Assembly (NCBI RefSeq): GCF_921292975.1
Contig: NZ_CAKLCM010000002.1
Location: forward strand, 496,001 to 560,000
Reading direction: 5' to 3'
DNA from: Vibrio hippocampi
GTDB taxonomy: Bacteria; Pseudomonadota; Gammaproteobacteria; Enterobacterales; Vibrionaceae
DNA length: 64,000 bases
Position numbers and translations under genes: made by a program. Numbering within the stretch: the first letter of the stretch is position 1; each line of letters opens with the position of its first letter. Below the pieces are notes generated by a model. That model was not told the origin of the DNA and made no database searches. It saw nothing but the letters and a program-made list of their open reading frames with translations. Shown piece after piece: positions 35,055-45,172 of the stretch.

Positions 35055-36131
35055 ATGAGTAAATCAAAAATTCCTCAAGAAATGTTCCAGCATGTTGTTA
35101 ATAATGCGCTCGACTTCTTGGAGCAGTCGATTGATGAACTACAACAGAAGCCGAAGTATTCCGTGATTCATTTTCATGCAGCCATTGAGCTTGTATTGAA
35201 AGCAAGATTGATGAGCGAACATTGGTCTCTAGTTGTTTCACCTAAAAAGCAAGCAGACTGGCAGGAGTTCACCCAAGGTAAATTTGTCTCTGTAACTTTA
35301 GAAGAGGCAGCAACAAGATTGGAAAAAGTTGCTCAATCAGGTCTAGGAGATAAGCAACTCAAGTCTTTCCGGGCTGTAACAAAGCATAGAAACCAGATGG
35401 TGCACTTTTACCACGCGGCAGAAACAGAGCAAGCGGGAATTCAAAGAATTCAAGCTATTGTTAAGGAGCAGTTATCGGCTTGGTATTTTTTACATGATTT
35501 GATGCTTGGCCAATGGAAAGAGACATTTAACGATTGGGAACAAGAAATTTCGGAAATTGATGCGAAATTACGCGAGCATCATGAGTTTTTAAAAGTGGTG
35601 TTTGAAGCACTCAAACCGAAAATTAAGGAACAAGTATCTGAAGGGTATGTCTTTCATACCTGTCCTTCTTGTGGATTTGAGTCTGATAGACATCCAGATG
35701 AAAGAGACAGTCTGTACGAATCGAAATGTCTTGTGTGTGGCCTTAACGAGCAATGCATCCTCATTGAGTGTACTGAATGTGAGGAAGGGGAAGCATTGTA
35801 TCGAGGAATAGCTGAAGCAGAGTGCTCTAGCTGTGGACATCACCACGATGGAAGCCAGTTACTTGAGAAGTTTGTAGATGATGGGGCAGCCTATATGGCC
35901 GTCAAAGACGGGGGTGACTATCCATTCCCTCTTAATTGTGGCGAGTGTATGGGTTACGAAACCGTCGTTGAGGTAGCTGATGCTCAATATCTTTGTACCG
36001 AATGCTTCGCAGTTTCTGACACGTATGGAGTTTGCGGTTGGTGTAGCGACGAGTCTACCAATTTGTCTGAGGACTCATATTGGAGAGGCTGCGAATTCTG
36101 TGATGGTCGAGCTGGTTGGGATAAAGATTGA
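35055..36131 (+). CDS. Cassette gene: HEPN-domain protein with C-terminal zinc ribbons
   Basis: 358 residues (an ATG three codons earlier is possible). The N-terminal ~150 residues are helical and carry the HEPN RNase motif R-x4-H at R112-H117 ('VTKHRNQMVHFYHAAE'), with a conserved polar face ('SVIHFHAAIELVLKARLMSE'). The C-terminal ~155 residues hold multiple Cys pairs: CPSC/CLVC, CTEC/CSSC, CGEC/CTEC, CGWC/CEFC, i.e. several rubredoxin-like zinc ribbons. HEPN proteins are often toxins or antiviral RNases; zinc ribbons could bind nucleic acid. It lies between two attC sites. Antiviral or toxin action is inference. Confidence 0.65.
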   Translation: MSKSKIPQEMFQHVVNNALDFLEQSIDELQQKPKYSVIHFHAAIELVLKARLMSEHWSLVVSPKKQADWQEFTQGKFVSVTLEEAATRLEKVAQSGLGDKQLKSFRAVTKHRNQMVHFYHAAETEQAGIQRIQAIVKEQLSAWYFLHDLMLGQWKETFNDWEQEISEIDAKLREHHEFLKVVFEALKPKIKEQVSEGYVFHTCPSCGFESDRHPDERDSLYESKCLVCGLNEQCILIECTECEEGEALYRGIAEAECSSCGHHHDGSQLLEKFVDDGAAYMAVKDGGDYPFPLNCGECMGYETVVEVADAQYLCTECFAVSDTYGVCGWCSDESTNLSEDSYWRGCEFCDGRAGWDKD

Positions 36132-36140
36132 CGTGCAAGG

Positions 36141-36212
36141 GCATAACAAGTTGCTTCACACGGATAAATTACTCGCTGTGCTCGCAATTTACCGGTGAGC
36201 AAAGCGTTAGGC
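36141..36212 (+). repeat. Integron attC site, short type
   Basis: 72 bp from GCATAAC (36141-36147) to GTTAGGC (36206-36212), with inner complementary arms GTTGCTTCACACGG / CCGGTGAGCAAAGC. It is shorter than, and unrelated in loop to, the VCR-like sites around it. Confidence 0.8.
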
Positions 36213-36239
36213 AATAGCAGGTGATTTTAGGTTTAAGTT

Positions 36240-37013
36240 ATGAGTTACATAATTGCATTTGTTTCGTTTTCTGATTCAGGTAAAGAGTTCCCTGTTCAGT
36301 GCTTTAGGACAGACATTAAGACCAACGAAGAGGTTGTAATTCGACGATCTGACGGGAAGTTAAGGTTAGCTAAAGCTTTGTATACGAAGTATTTGAACTG
36401 GGATTGTAAAGGGAGAATTGAATGTAAAAAAAGTGAATGTACATTTGACCCTCTAGGTGAGGTGATTTTACCTAAGGGCAGTCCGATAAGTTATGGTTTA
36501 TCTACTCCAGAACTCTTAATAAAAGCACTTAAGGGTAGTGGTTGGATTCAGATTAAGACTACACAACGAATCTATCGTTCGGTTTTCACTAACCTAAATA
36601 TTACAAGCATTGCGTATATGTTTTTTCGCAGGAATGGAGTGGATATACAAGTTATCCCAAGAGGTGGGGAGGAGACAATTAAACCTTTTAGCTTATATAA
36701 CGGGTCATTTAGTGAAGGAAAAGTTGTAAGACATTCTTTTGCTCACACTACTTTCAATTTGCTTGAGGGGCTTCAGCGTTTTTCAAATAGCTTTCTTAAT
36801 AATGAAAACGATTTAGAGCGGTATTTTGTGGCTCAAGGGCAGTCTGATAAAAGAACAGAAGAGTTGAAAAAACAAGCTCTTGAACGTAAGAATTCGAGAA
36901 ATGAAATGATAGATATCTATAATGCCTGCTCAGATGGTAGTGGTGGCGCCGCTTATCTGGGAGACGGCATGTGGATCTCATCAGATGGAAGCCTTAATGA
37001 CTGGGGTAGGTAA
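36240..37013 (+). CDS. Cassette gene of unknown function
   Basis: 257 residues, no recognised family, no signal peptide or transmembrane helix. The N-terminal half is beta-rich ('IIAFVSFSDSGKEFPVQCFR'). The C-terminal part has a charged helix ('DKRTEELKKQALERKNSRNE') and a Gly-rich end ('CSDGSGGAAYLGDGMWISSD'). It sits between two attC cores, four bases before the next attC begins. Confidence 0.6.
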   Translation: MSYIIAFVSFSDSGKEFPVQCFRTDIKTNEEVVIRRSDGKLRLAKALYTKYLNWDCKGRIECKKSECTFDPLGEVILPKGSPISYGLSTPELLIKALKGSGWIQIKTTQRIYRSVFTNLNITSIAYMFFRRNGVDIQVIPRGGEETIKPFSLYNGSFSEGKVVRHSFAHTTFNLLEGLQRFSNSFLNNENDLERYFVAQGQSDKRTEELKKQALERKNSRNEMIDIYNACSDGSGGAAYLGDGMWISSDGSLNDWGR

Positions 37014-37017
37014 ATAT

Positions 37018-37139
37018 GCCTAACAAATTGCTTAAGAGTGACGGCTAACCTTTGGCATTTTTGGTTTAGTTTAGTTTAGTGGTTACGGTGGCTTTGCTTA
37101 GGTTTAGTGGCTTAGCCGCACCTTAGCAAGGCGTTACTT
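37018..37139 (+). repeat. Integron attC site (VCR-like, last of second array)
   Basis: Starts GCCTAACAAATTGCTTAAGA (37018-), includes CTTTGGCATTTTTGG and three TTTAG repeats, and ends TTAGCAAGGCGTTAC. The end core, GTTACTT, departs from GTTRRRY. The array-flanking repeat starts inside this last core. Confidence 0.8.
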
Positions 37140-37203
37140 TTCCATACGTGGACTAATCCGTTACATTCTAATTTAGTAATATAACTGACTCATTTTTGTC
37201 CAA
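37138..37203. repeat. Array-flanking direct repeat, copy 2
   Basis: TTTTCCATAC, TTCTAATTTAG and CTGACTCATTTTTGTCCAA in the same order as copy 1 at 34068-34133. It lies exactly at the outer end of the last attC. Confidence 0.75.
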
Positions 37204-37654
37204 TTTCGAGTTTGCGCAACGTAACACTGTGTGAACACCGTGGCAGTCGGTTGGTGCAAATTGTGAACCGTAATGGCAGAGCTTAGTAAGCATGCTGTGA
37301 TTAGCTCAGTGCATCGCGGCAAACTCTGATTTCATTAGCATTGATAAAAAGCTAACAATCTCACTCCAGTTGTAAGACCTATTGCGTTTAATTTATGTGT
37401 GATGTACCTACATTTTGATACCCCAAAAAACACTTAAACTGCCCCTAAACGTAAGAAAGGTATTTTTTGTTTATTTACAGTGAGTTATGAGCACTTTGAA
37501 TTAATTTACCTGATTTTATGAATGCAAAATCCATCCTGCTAGCTCTTGATTTTGAAAAAAATCCCCTCCAAAATTACTATTAAACATTTGATTTCAAAAC
37601 CATTTATTTTTGTTCATATGGATGGGAATAATAGATTTTTAATGGATTAAGATT
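37204..37654. other. Spacer between second array and LMW phosphatase gene
   Basis: 450 bases with no supported gene or clear structural element; AT-rich towards the phosphatase gene, which probably has its promoter here. Confidence 0.4.
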
Positions 37655-38125
37655 ATGATTAATAAAGAAAAAACCAAAATCTTGGTGGTCTGTATGGGTA
37701 ACATTTGCCGCTCTCCAACCGGAGAAGCCGTTATTAAAGCGAGAGCTCAAGCACTCGGTAAATCTGTAGTGGTCGATTCTGCTGGCACCATCGACTTCCA
37801 TCGTGGTAATGCGCCTGATCCGAGGGCAAGAAAAGCGGGAGAGGCGAGAGGCTATAGCTTTAGTGGTATGAAAGCGAGACCGGTAGAGTTGGACGACTTT
37901 ACTCAATTTGATCTTATTCTGGCGGCGGATAAAGATAATCTTAGAGATTTAAAACGCATGTGCCCTGCCGAGTATCAACATAAGCTGTCACTGTTTCTCA
38001 GTCATGGTAATTCAGCGGTATCGGAGGTTCCTGACCCTTATTATGGCGGCGAGCAAGGTTTTGAGACCGTATTGGATCTGATCGAAGATGCGGCGGATGC
38101 TATCTTGTCAAAAGTGGCAGGATAA
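37655..38125 (+). CDS. Low-molecular-weight protein tyrosine phosphatase
   Basis: 156 residues. The P-loop CX5RS is CMGNICRS (cysteine near residue 13), and the general acid Asp is in 'VPDPYYGG' near residue 128. This is the complete catalytic set of the LMW-PTP family. It is not next to capsule export or kinase genes, so its target is unknown. It has its own terminator and is convergent with ansA. Confidence 0.93.
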   Translation: MINKEKTKILVVCMGNICRSPTGEAVIKARAQALGKSVVVDSAGTIDFHRGNAPDPRARKAGEARGYSFSGMKARPVELDDFTQFDLILAADKDNLRDLKRMCPAEYQHKLSLFLSHGNSAVSEVPDPYYGGEQGFETVLDLIEDAADAILSKVAG

Positions 38126-38128
38126 ATG

Positions 38129-38153
38129 ACCCAAGCCTCACTGAGGCTTGGGT
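38129..38153. terminator. Bidirectional terminator between phosphatase gene and ansA
   Basis: Ten-bp stem ACCCAAGCCT / AGGCTTGGGT with a five-base centre, between two convergent genes. Confidence 0.75.
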
Positions 38154-38165
38154 GACGTTAAAAAC

Positions 38166-39179
38166 TTATAGACTCATCTCACCACGTAGCACCTTGAGCA
38201 TCTCAGCTTTGACTTGCTCGTAGCTTAAATTCTGGCTGAGCAGATAGTGCAATTTGGCAAGGGCAGCTTCAGGTGTCATATCGTAGCCGCTGATGACTCC
38301 AGCATCGGCAAGGGCACAGCCGGTTGCATAGCCGCCCATGTTGACCTTTCCTGCAAGACACTGGGTTAGATTCACTACAATCACACCACGCTCAGAGGCT
38401 TGTTTTAGGTGTGACAGCAACTCAGGGTTTTGCGGTGCATTACCCACGCCAAAAGTTAGTAAGATCATCGCGTTTACCGGTTGCAACAGCGTATTGCGAA
38501 TCACTTCATGAGAAATTCCCGGATACATGGTAATCACGCCAACGGGTTGTGGGGTGATGTCATGAACCTTAAAAGGACCATCGGGCTGACGGTTGATCTC
38601 TACGCCACTACTTAACTGAATATTAATCCCCGCTTCTAACAAAGGTGGCAGATTCGGCGATGTGAAGGCATTAAAACCGTCGGCGTGAGATTTGGTGCTG
38701 CGGTTGCCACGCATAAGCTGGTTATTAAAAAACAGCGTCACCTCATTAATCGGATAGTTCGCCGCAATGTGCAATGCATTCAACAGGTTCGCTTGTCCAT
38801 CAGAGCGAAGTTCAGCCAGTGGAATTTGCGAGCCAGTAACGATCACAGGCTTGGCTAAGTTTTCCAACATAAAGGACAAAGCGGAGGCAGTGTAAGCCAT
38901 GGTATCGGTGCCATGAAGAATCACAAAGCCGTCGTAATTGTCATAATTATCACGAATGTCATCCGCAATCTGCTGCCAATCTGCCGGTGTCATATCCGAT
39001 GAATCGATAAGGGGCTCATACTCGTGAATAGTGAATTCTGGCATCTCTGGGCGGTGAAACTCAGGCATTGATGCCAATTGTTTCTCCATAAACCCAGCCA
39101 CGGGAATATAGCCATGATCTGATTTCTGCATCCCGATTGTGCCACCGGTATAGGCGATATAGATATGTTTTCTTGTCAT
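38166..39179 (-). CDS. ansA: Asparaginase I, cytoplasmic
   Basis: Hydrolyses asparagine to aspartate and ammonia. 337 residues, no signal peptide, hence the cytoplasmic low-affinity type. The two catalytic threonine motifs are present: 'AYTGGTIGM' near residue 12 and 'GFVILHGTDTMAYTASAL' near residue 90. It is followed, on the minus strand, by the convergent phosphatase terminator. In vibrios and enterics ansA typically lies next to sppA, as here. Confidence 0.97.
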   Translation of the reverse strand: MTRKHIYIAYTGGTIGMQKSDHGYIPVAGFMEKQLASMPEFHRPEMPEFTIHEYEPLIDSSDMTPADWQQIADDIRDNYDNYDGFVILHGTDTMAYTASALSFMLENLAKPVIVTGSQIPLAELRSDGQANLLNALHIAANYPINEVTLFFNNQLMRGNRSTKSHADGFNAFTSPNLPPLLEAGINIQLSSGVEINRQPDGPFKVHDITPQPVGVITMYPGISHEVIRNTLLQPVNAMILLTFGVGNAPQNPELLSHLKQASERGVIVVNLTQCLAGKVNMGGYATGCALADAGVISGYDMTPEAALAKLHYLLSQNLSYEQVKAEMLKVLRGEMSL

Positions 39180-39335
39180 ATTGGAAATAGCTTCATTAGG
39201 AGTCGCTTAATTAAAAATAGCTTTAATTAAAAAATGGCTTAATAGACCCAGAAATTTGGGCTTGAGGAACTGTTGGCGAGATTATAGCGAAAAAACCGCA
39301 AAGTGCTAATGGAAGTCTGGTGTTATCTAGGATTC

Positions 39336-39363
39336 GCCTCCCTCTTGGAATCAAGAGGGAGGC
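39336..39363 (-). terminator. Hairpin between sppA and ansA
   Basis: Perfect 12-bp stem GCCTCCCTCTTG / CAAGAGGGAGGC with a four-base loop. It has no T run on the minus strand, so it may stabilise the transcript or attenuate as well as terminate. Confidence 0.65.
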
Positions 39364-39418
39364 TCGGCGGTAATTGAATGCTGTGGTGATTGAATGTTGT
39401 GGCGATTGAAATGGGATG

Positions 39419-41272
39419 CTATTGAATGTTGCAGGTTAAGCAGAGAACGTACTGACCTCTTGGGTCATTAAAGCTCTGCATCAGTGACGCTTGTTGTTGC
39501 ACTTGTTGGGCGACAGGCTGCAAGCTTTCTGGCAACCAAGTTGACACATCAATACCAAGAGAAACCTTAACCTGTTGCATCACATCTTGAATAAACTGCT
39601 GAGCAGGGCTTAGCGGCTCTTCAACAAAGTAGATAGCGTAATCTTCGATGTTAGCGATTTGCGCCGCTGCTTTTACTGCATCATCAAAATCACCAATCTG
39701 GTCAATCAGACCGTGTTGCAGTGCATCTTTCCCGGTCCAAACGCGCCCTTGAGCTACTTGGTCCACTTTATCAACGGTCATGTCTCGATTCTCTGCCACC
39801 AAAGAGATGAAACGCTGATAACCGTGTTCAATGCCCATTTGAATGGTTGCAGATGCGCCCTCGCTGAGTCCGGTCGTCAAACCCACACCTGAGAACGGCG
39901 TCGTACCCACGCCATCGGTATAGATTCCCATGTTGTTTAGACCTTTCTCAAATGTAGTCATTACGCTGAAAATCCCAATAGAACCCGTAATTGTGGTCGG
40001 CTGCGCCATAATTTTATCGGCACTCATCGAGATCCAGTAGCCTCCCGATGCGGCGACACTCGACATCGAAACCACCACAGGCTTACCCTTGGCGCGCAGA
40101 GCCTCGACCTCGTTGCGAATCACTTCGGATGCAAAGGCACTGCCGCCCGGACTGTCAACTCGAAGCACCACCGCTTTGACATGGTCTTCTTCAGCAGCTT
40201 GTCTGAGTAGAGCGGCGGTGGTTTCTCCACCAATAGAGCCTCTTGGCTGCTCACCATCCATAATGGTGCCGCTGGCGACCACAATAGCAACACTGTCCTC
40301 TGCATAAGAGATGTTCGCCATTTGAGCCGTCATCAGGTAATCGTAGTAGCCAACACCATTAAAACTTGCTGCGCCATCGCTACCGAACTGGTCGATCAAG
40401 GCTTGGTTAACTTGTTGTCTGGTCGCCAGTTCATCGACTAAGCCGAGATTTTTTGATAGCGCCGCAAAATCGCCATTGACCGCTTTTAACTCGTCGAGGA
40501 ATTGGTCCATGGTCGGGGTGAGCACGGACGAGTCAATCGCTCGGTTGTTAGCGACATCGTCAACGTACGCGCCCCAGAGTTGGGTCACCCAACGAATGGC
40601 GGAAGACTTGGCTTCCTCAGACATATCATCACGAAGGAAAGGTTCTACCGCTGACTTGTAGGTACCAACACGGAAGACATGCGTGGTCACATCCAGCTTT
40701 TCTAGTAGCGTTTTGTAGTAAATCGAATACGCGCTGTAGCCTTTTACTAACACCGCACCATCGGGGGCGAGATATATCTTGTCAGCGTAACTGGCGAGGT
40801 AGTACTGGCTTTGGTTATAGAAAGCGCCGTAAGCAATAATCGGTTTGCCCGTTGCTTTGAACTCGTTCAGGGCTTTGGCGATATATCGAAGCTTGGTCAG
40901 ATTAGTTTCTGGCATGTCTTTCAATGAAAGAACCAATCCGGTTATCTTTTCGTCTTCTGCCGCATATCGAATGGTGTCAACCACATCAAACAGGACGTTT
41001 TCTTTCGGCAATTCACGACCGAAAAGTGAGCCTGTCACCGAATCCATTGGGTTGACATAAGTGCTTTGTTCAACAATAGGACCGGACAGATTGAGCACCA
41101 GTGCCGAGGCGACGCGTTCAGGAGGAGTGGATTTTTCAACTTGAGTGAACGAGAAATAGACCAGAGCGATCATGGTGAAAAACAGTAAATTGATGATAGC
41201 CAGTCGGGTGAAGTTGATCAGTTTCCATAATCCCTTAAAGACCGTGCCGATAAATTTGAATAGCTTTTTCAT
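39419..41272 (-). CDS. sppA: Signal peptide peptidase SppA, 67 kDa type
   Basis: Inner-membrane serine protease that degrades cleaved signal peptides. 617 residues. One N-terminal transmembrane helix (LAIINLLFFTMIALVYFSFT), then two tandem ClpP-like domains. The Lys of the Ser-Lys dyad lies in the first half; the Ser is in the second, in 'VDSPGGSAFASEV' and 'SMSSVAASGGYWISM'. I chose the ATG at 41272 (MKKLFKFIGTVFK) since the upstream open codons are not family-like. It is upstream of ansA on the same strand. Confidence 0.95.
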   Translation of the reverse strand: MKKLFKFIGTVFKGLWKLINFTRLAIINLLFFTMIALVYFSFTQVEKSTPPERVASALVLNLSGPIVEQSTYVNPMDSVTGSLFGRELPKENVLFDVVDTIRYAAEDEKITGLVLSLKDMPETNLTKLRYIAKALNEFKATGKPIIAYGAFYNQSQYYLASYADKIYLAPDGAVLVKGYSAYSIYYKTLLEKLDVTTHVFRVGTYKSAVEPFLRDDMSEEAKSSAIRWVTQLWGAYVDDVANNRAIDSSVLTPTMDQFLDELKAVNGDFAALSKNLGLVDELATRQQVNQALIDQFGSDGAASFNGVGYYDYLMTAQMANISYAEDSVAIVVASGTIMDGEQPRGSIGGETTAALLRQAAEEDHVKAVVLRVDSPGGSAFASEVIRNEVEALRAKGKPVVVSMSSVAASGGYWISMSADKIMAQPTTITGSIGIFSVMTTFEKGLNNMGIYTDGVGTTPFSGVGLTTGLSEGASATIQMGIEHGYQRFISLVAENRDMTVDKVDQVAQGRVWTGKDALQHGLIDQIGDFDDAVKAAAQIANIEDYAIYFVEEPLSPAQQFIQDVMQQVKVSLGIDVSTWLPESLQPVAQQVQQQASLMQSFNDPRGQYVLCLTCNIQ

Positions 41273-41394
41273 TACGTCTCCACACCAGCTTGGTCGTTTG
41301 CACAGCGCCAAGATGGTTGATGTTAGTGAGCGGGTGAGTTTACCGTTCACATTCATTGTTGTACTACGAAAATTGTTGTACTACGAAATATGGT

Positions 41395-41443
41395 TATACC
41401 CAAATTTACACTGAACCTCGCATCTTGAGGTAACTTGGGTATA
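41395..41443. repeat. Vibrio intergenic palindromic repeat
   Basis: Ends TATACCCAA and TTGGGTATA form an inverted repeat around 'CATCTTGAGGTAACTTGGG'. The right half is repeated at 11682-11705. Not coding. Confidence 0.65.
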
Positions 41444-41616
41444 TATATCGAAACTTATTATGTTACGAAAGTATGGGGTTTTTTAGTCACTAATGAAAGT
41501 AAATCAATAGAATTAGAGGTTTGTTGCTGCAGTTGAGTTCCCTTCTTGGATTTAAAAAAAGCGTTATGTTGCAAAAATGTAAAGCAAAGTTTGATTTTTC
41601 TCTTGTTGCTGTAATA

Positions 41617-41633
41617 ATCTGGTCTGACCACGA
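41617..41633. promoter_or_regulatory. Predicted FadR operator upstream of fadH
   Basis: ATCTGGTCTGACCACGA, 40 bases upstream of the fadH start, matches the FadR consensus (CTGGTC-x-GACCAG) except at the end of the right arm. FadR itself is encoded at 1078-1917. Confidence 0.8.
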
Positions 41634-41642
41634 CAGTAATAA

Positions 41643-43676
<2,034 letters not shown>

Positions 43677-43794
43677 CAAAGAGGCTATAACAATAGGGCT
43701 ATAACAATGGTTTATCCTCACTTTTTCAGTGGTGTTATCCCGCATTGACTTTGTTATCCTTGAAACCAGTCACTGTTAAACAGCGAGAAGTAGT

Positions 43795-44343
43795 ATGGAT
43801 GCATTAGAGTTGTTATTGAATCGACGTTCGGTCGCGAAACTGGTTGAGCCAGCGCCTGAAGGTGAGCATTTAGAGAATATTATTAAAGCGGGCTTAAGAG
43901 CGCCCGATCACGGCAACCTAACGCCTTGGCGCTTTGTATTAGCGCAAGGCGAAGGTCGACAAAAGCTTGCCGACATATTACAGCATGCCGCCCAACAGCG
44001 TGGCGGCGATGAAGCCGCGATTGAAAAGGCAAGTAAGGCACCGTTTCGAGCGCCATTGGTGATTACGGTTATCGCCAAAGTGACGCCCCACGAAAAGGTC
44101 CCGCCGATTGAGCAACACTTGTCAGCGGGATGTGCGGTGCAAGCGATGCAACTGGCTTGTATTGCGCAAGGCTTTCAAGGATTTTGGCGCTCAGGACCGT
44201 TAATGTTCGACGCCAACGTCCGCCAAGCGCTCAATGTTCACGGTGATGATGAGATCGTGGGTTTCTTGTATGTCGGTACGCCCGCGACAGAACCGATGAA
44301 AGCCGCGGTTAGAGATTTGAGTCAGTTTGTTGAGTTTATATAG
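43795..44343 (+). CDS. ydjA: Nitroreductase family protein YdjA
   Basis: 182 residues, the short FMN-dependent nitroreductase subgroup. 'LLLNRRSVAKLVEPAPEGEH' holds the FMN-binding RRS, 'RAPDHGNLTPWRFVLAQGEG' is the family loop, and the C-terminal 'VGFLYVGTP' is typical. Physiological substrate unknown. In E. coli ydjA lies beside sppA-ansA; here fadH is between, so the neighbourhood is conserved. Confidence 0.9.
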   Translation: MDALELLLNRRSVAKLVEPAPEGEHLENIIKAGLRAPDHGNLTPWRFVLAQGEGRQKLADILQHAAQQRGGDEAAIEKASKAPFRAPLVITVIAKVTPHEKVPPIEQHLSAGCAVQAMQLACIAQGFQGFWRSGPLMFDANVRQALNVHGDDEIVGFLYVGTPATEPMKAAVRDLSQFVEFI

Positions 44344-44360
44344 CGAATGAGACTAAAACG

Positions 44361-44384
44361 CTGCCTTTTTAAGGCAGTATTTTA
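44361..44384 (+). terminator. Terminator after ydjA
   Basis: Stem CTGCCTT / AAGGCAG with a TTT loop and a short T-rich tail. Confidence 0.6.
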
Positions 44385-44449
44385 GCTAGCCTATTTTTAA
44401 CCGCTATATTTCTAACTGCGATATTCCTAACTGCTATATTGTTAATTAT

Positions 44450-44474
44450 AAACAGACCTGCCGATGTCTGTTTT
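44450..44474 (-). terminator. Hairpin after the TetR-family gene
   Basis: AACAGAC / GTCTGTT stem, 8-base loop, directly downstream of the TetR stop on the minus strand. Confidence 0.5.
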
Positions 44475-44475
44475 A

Positions 44476-45072
44476 TTATGCATGTGACTCAATCGCAAAG
44501 GTTTGCAGTGCCGCCAGTGTCATAGTCAACGAGGCATCAATATCGGCATAACGTCTTGCTTTGCCGAGCACTCGGATGCCTTGCAATTGACATAGGATAA
44601 ATTGCGCAATGGTTGCTATGTTCGCCTTGGCTATCAACTGATTGTTTTGACGCGCATGTTGTAATGGAATCATCATCGCCTCAAGCAGTGTGTCGTAAAG
44701 TTGATCACTCTTGTTTTGCACTGTTGTGTCTTGCCCGCCATGTTCAATAATCGCATTTTGAATCAAACAGCCATTCAAGCTCTGCTTTTGCATTGCAGCA
44801 AACTGCTGCAAAAAGCGCTGTAAAGTGGCGAGGTCGCTTTTGGGATCACGCAAACTCTGCAATTTAGGTAAAGAGACCGTATTGAGATAGTGATCCAGCG
44901 CCAAATAATACAGTGTCTCCTTGTCGCCAAAGCTGTTGTACAGACTAAAGCGATTGATCTCCAATTCAGTCACCAGATCGTTGATCGAGGTATTGGCGAA
45001 GCCTTTTCTCCAAAACAGTGCCATTGCTTGTTCGAGTTTCTGTTGCTTATCAAAGCCGACCTTTCTTGCCAT
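44476..45072 (-). CDS. TetR-family transcriptional regulator
   Basis: 198 residues. N-terminal TetR helix-turn-helix: 'QAMALFWRKGFANTSINDLV' and 'EINRFSLYNSFGDKETLYYL'; variable C-terminal ligand domain with 'GCLIQNAIIEHGG'. It is divergent from a glutathione S-transferase gene with a strong palindromic operator between, so it very likely represses both itself and that gene. Inducer unknown, perhaps an electrophile. Confidence 0.92.
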   Translation of the reverse strand: MARKVGFDKQQKLEQAMALFWRKGFANTSINDLVTELEINRFSLYNSFGDKETLYYLALDHYLNTVSLPKLQSLRDPKSDLATLQRFLQQFAAMQKQSLNGCLIQNAIIEHGGQDTTVQNKSDQLYDTLLEAMMIPLQHARQNNQLIAKANIATIAQFILCQLQGIRVLGKARRYADIDASLTMTLAALQTFAIESHA

Positions 45073-45110
45073 ATGCCTTTTTCTCCGGGTGTCATAATAA
45101 ATTATTCTTG

Positions 45111-45154
45111 ACCGAACGTTTAGTTATTGCATAAAGTTTAACTAAACGTTCGGT
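45111..45154. promoter_or_regulatory. TetR-type double operator between tetR-like and GST genes
   Basis: Perfect 16-bp inverted arms ACCGAACGTTTAGTTA (45111-45126) and TAACTAAACGTTCGGT (45139-45154), spaced by 12. Each arm centres on the small palindrome AACGTT, as expected for two TetR-family dimers. Confidence 0.85.
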
Positions 45155-45172
45155 TAGATAAAAGGGAATAGC

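Noticed and set aside
23240..37140. Integron integrase gene belonging to the cassette arrays
   Set aside because: All frames around both arrays were read; no tyrosine recombinase motifs (R...HxxR...Y) were seen.
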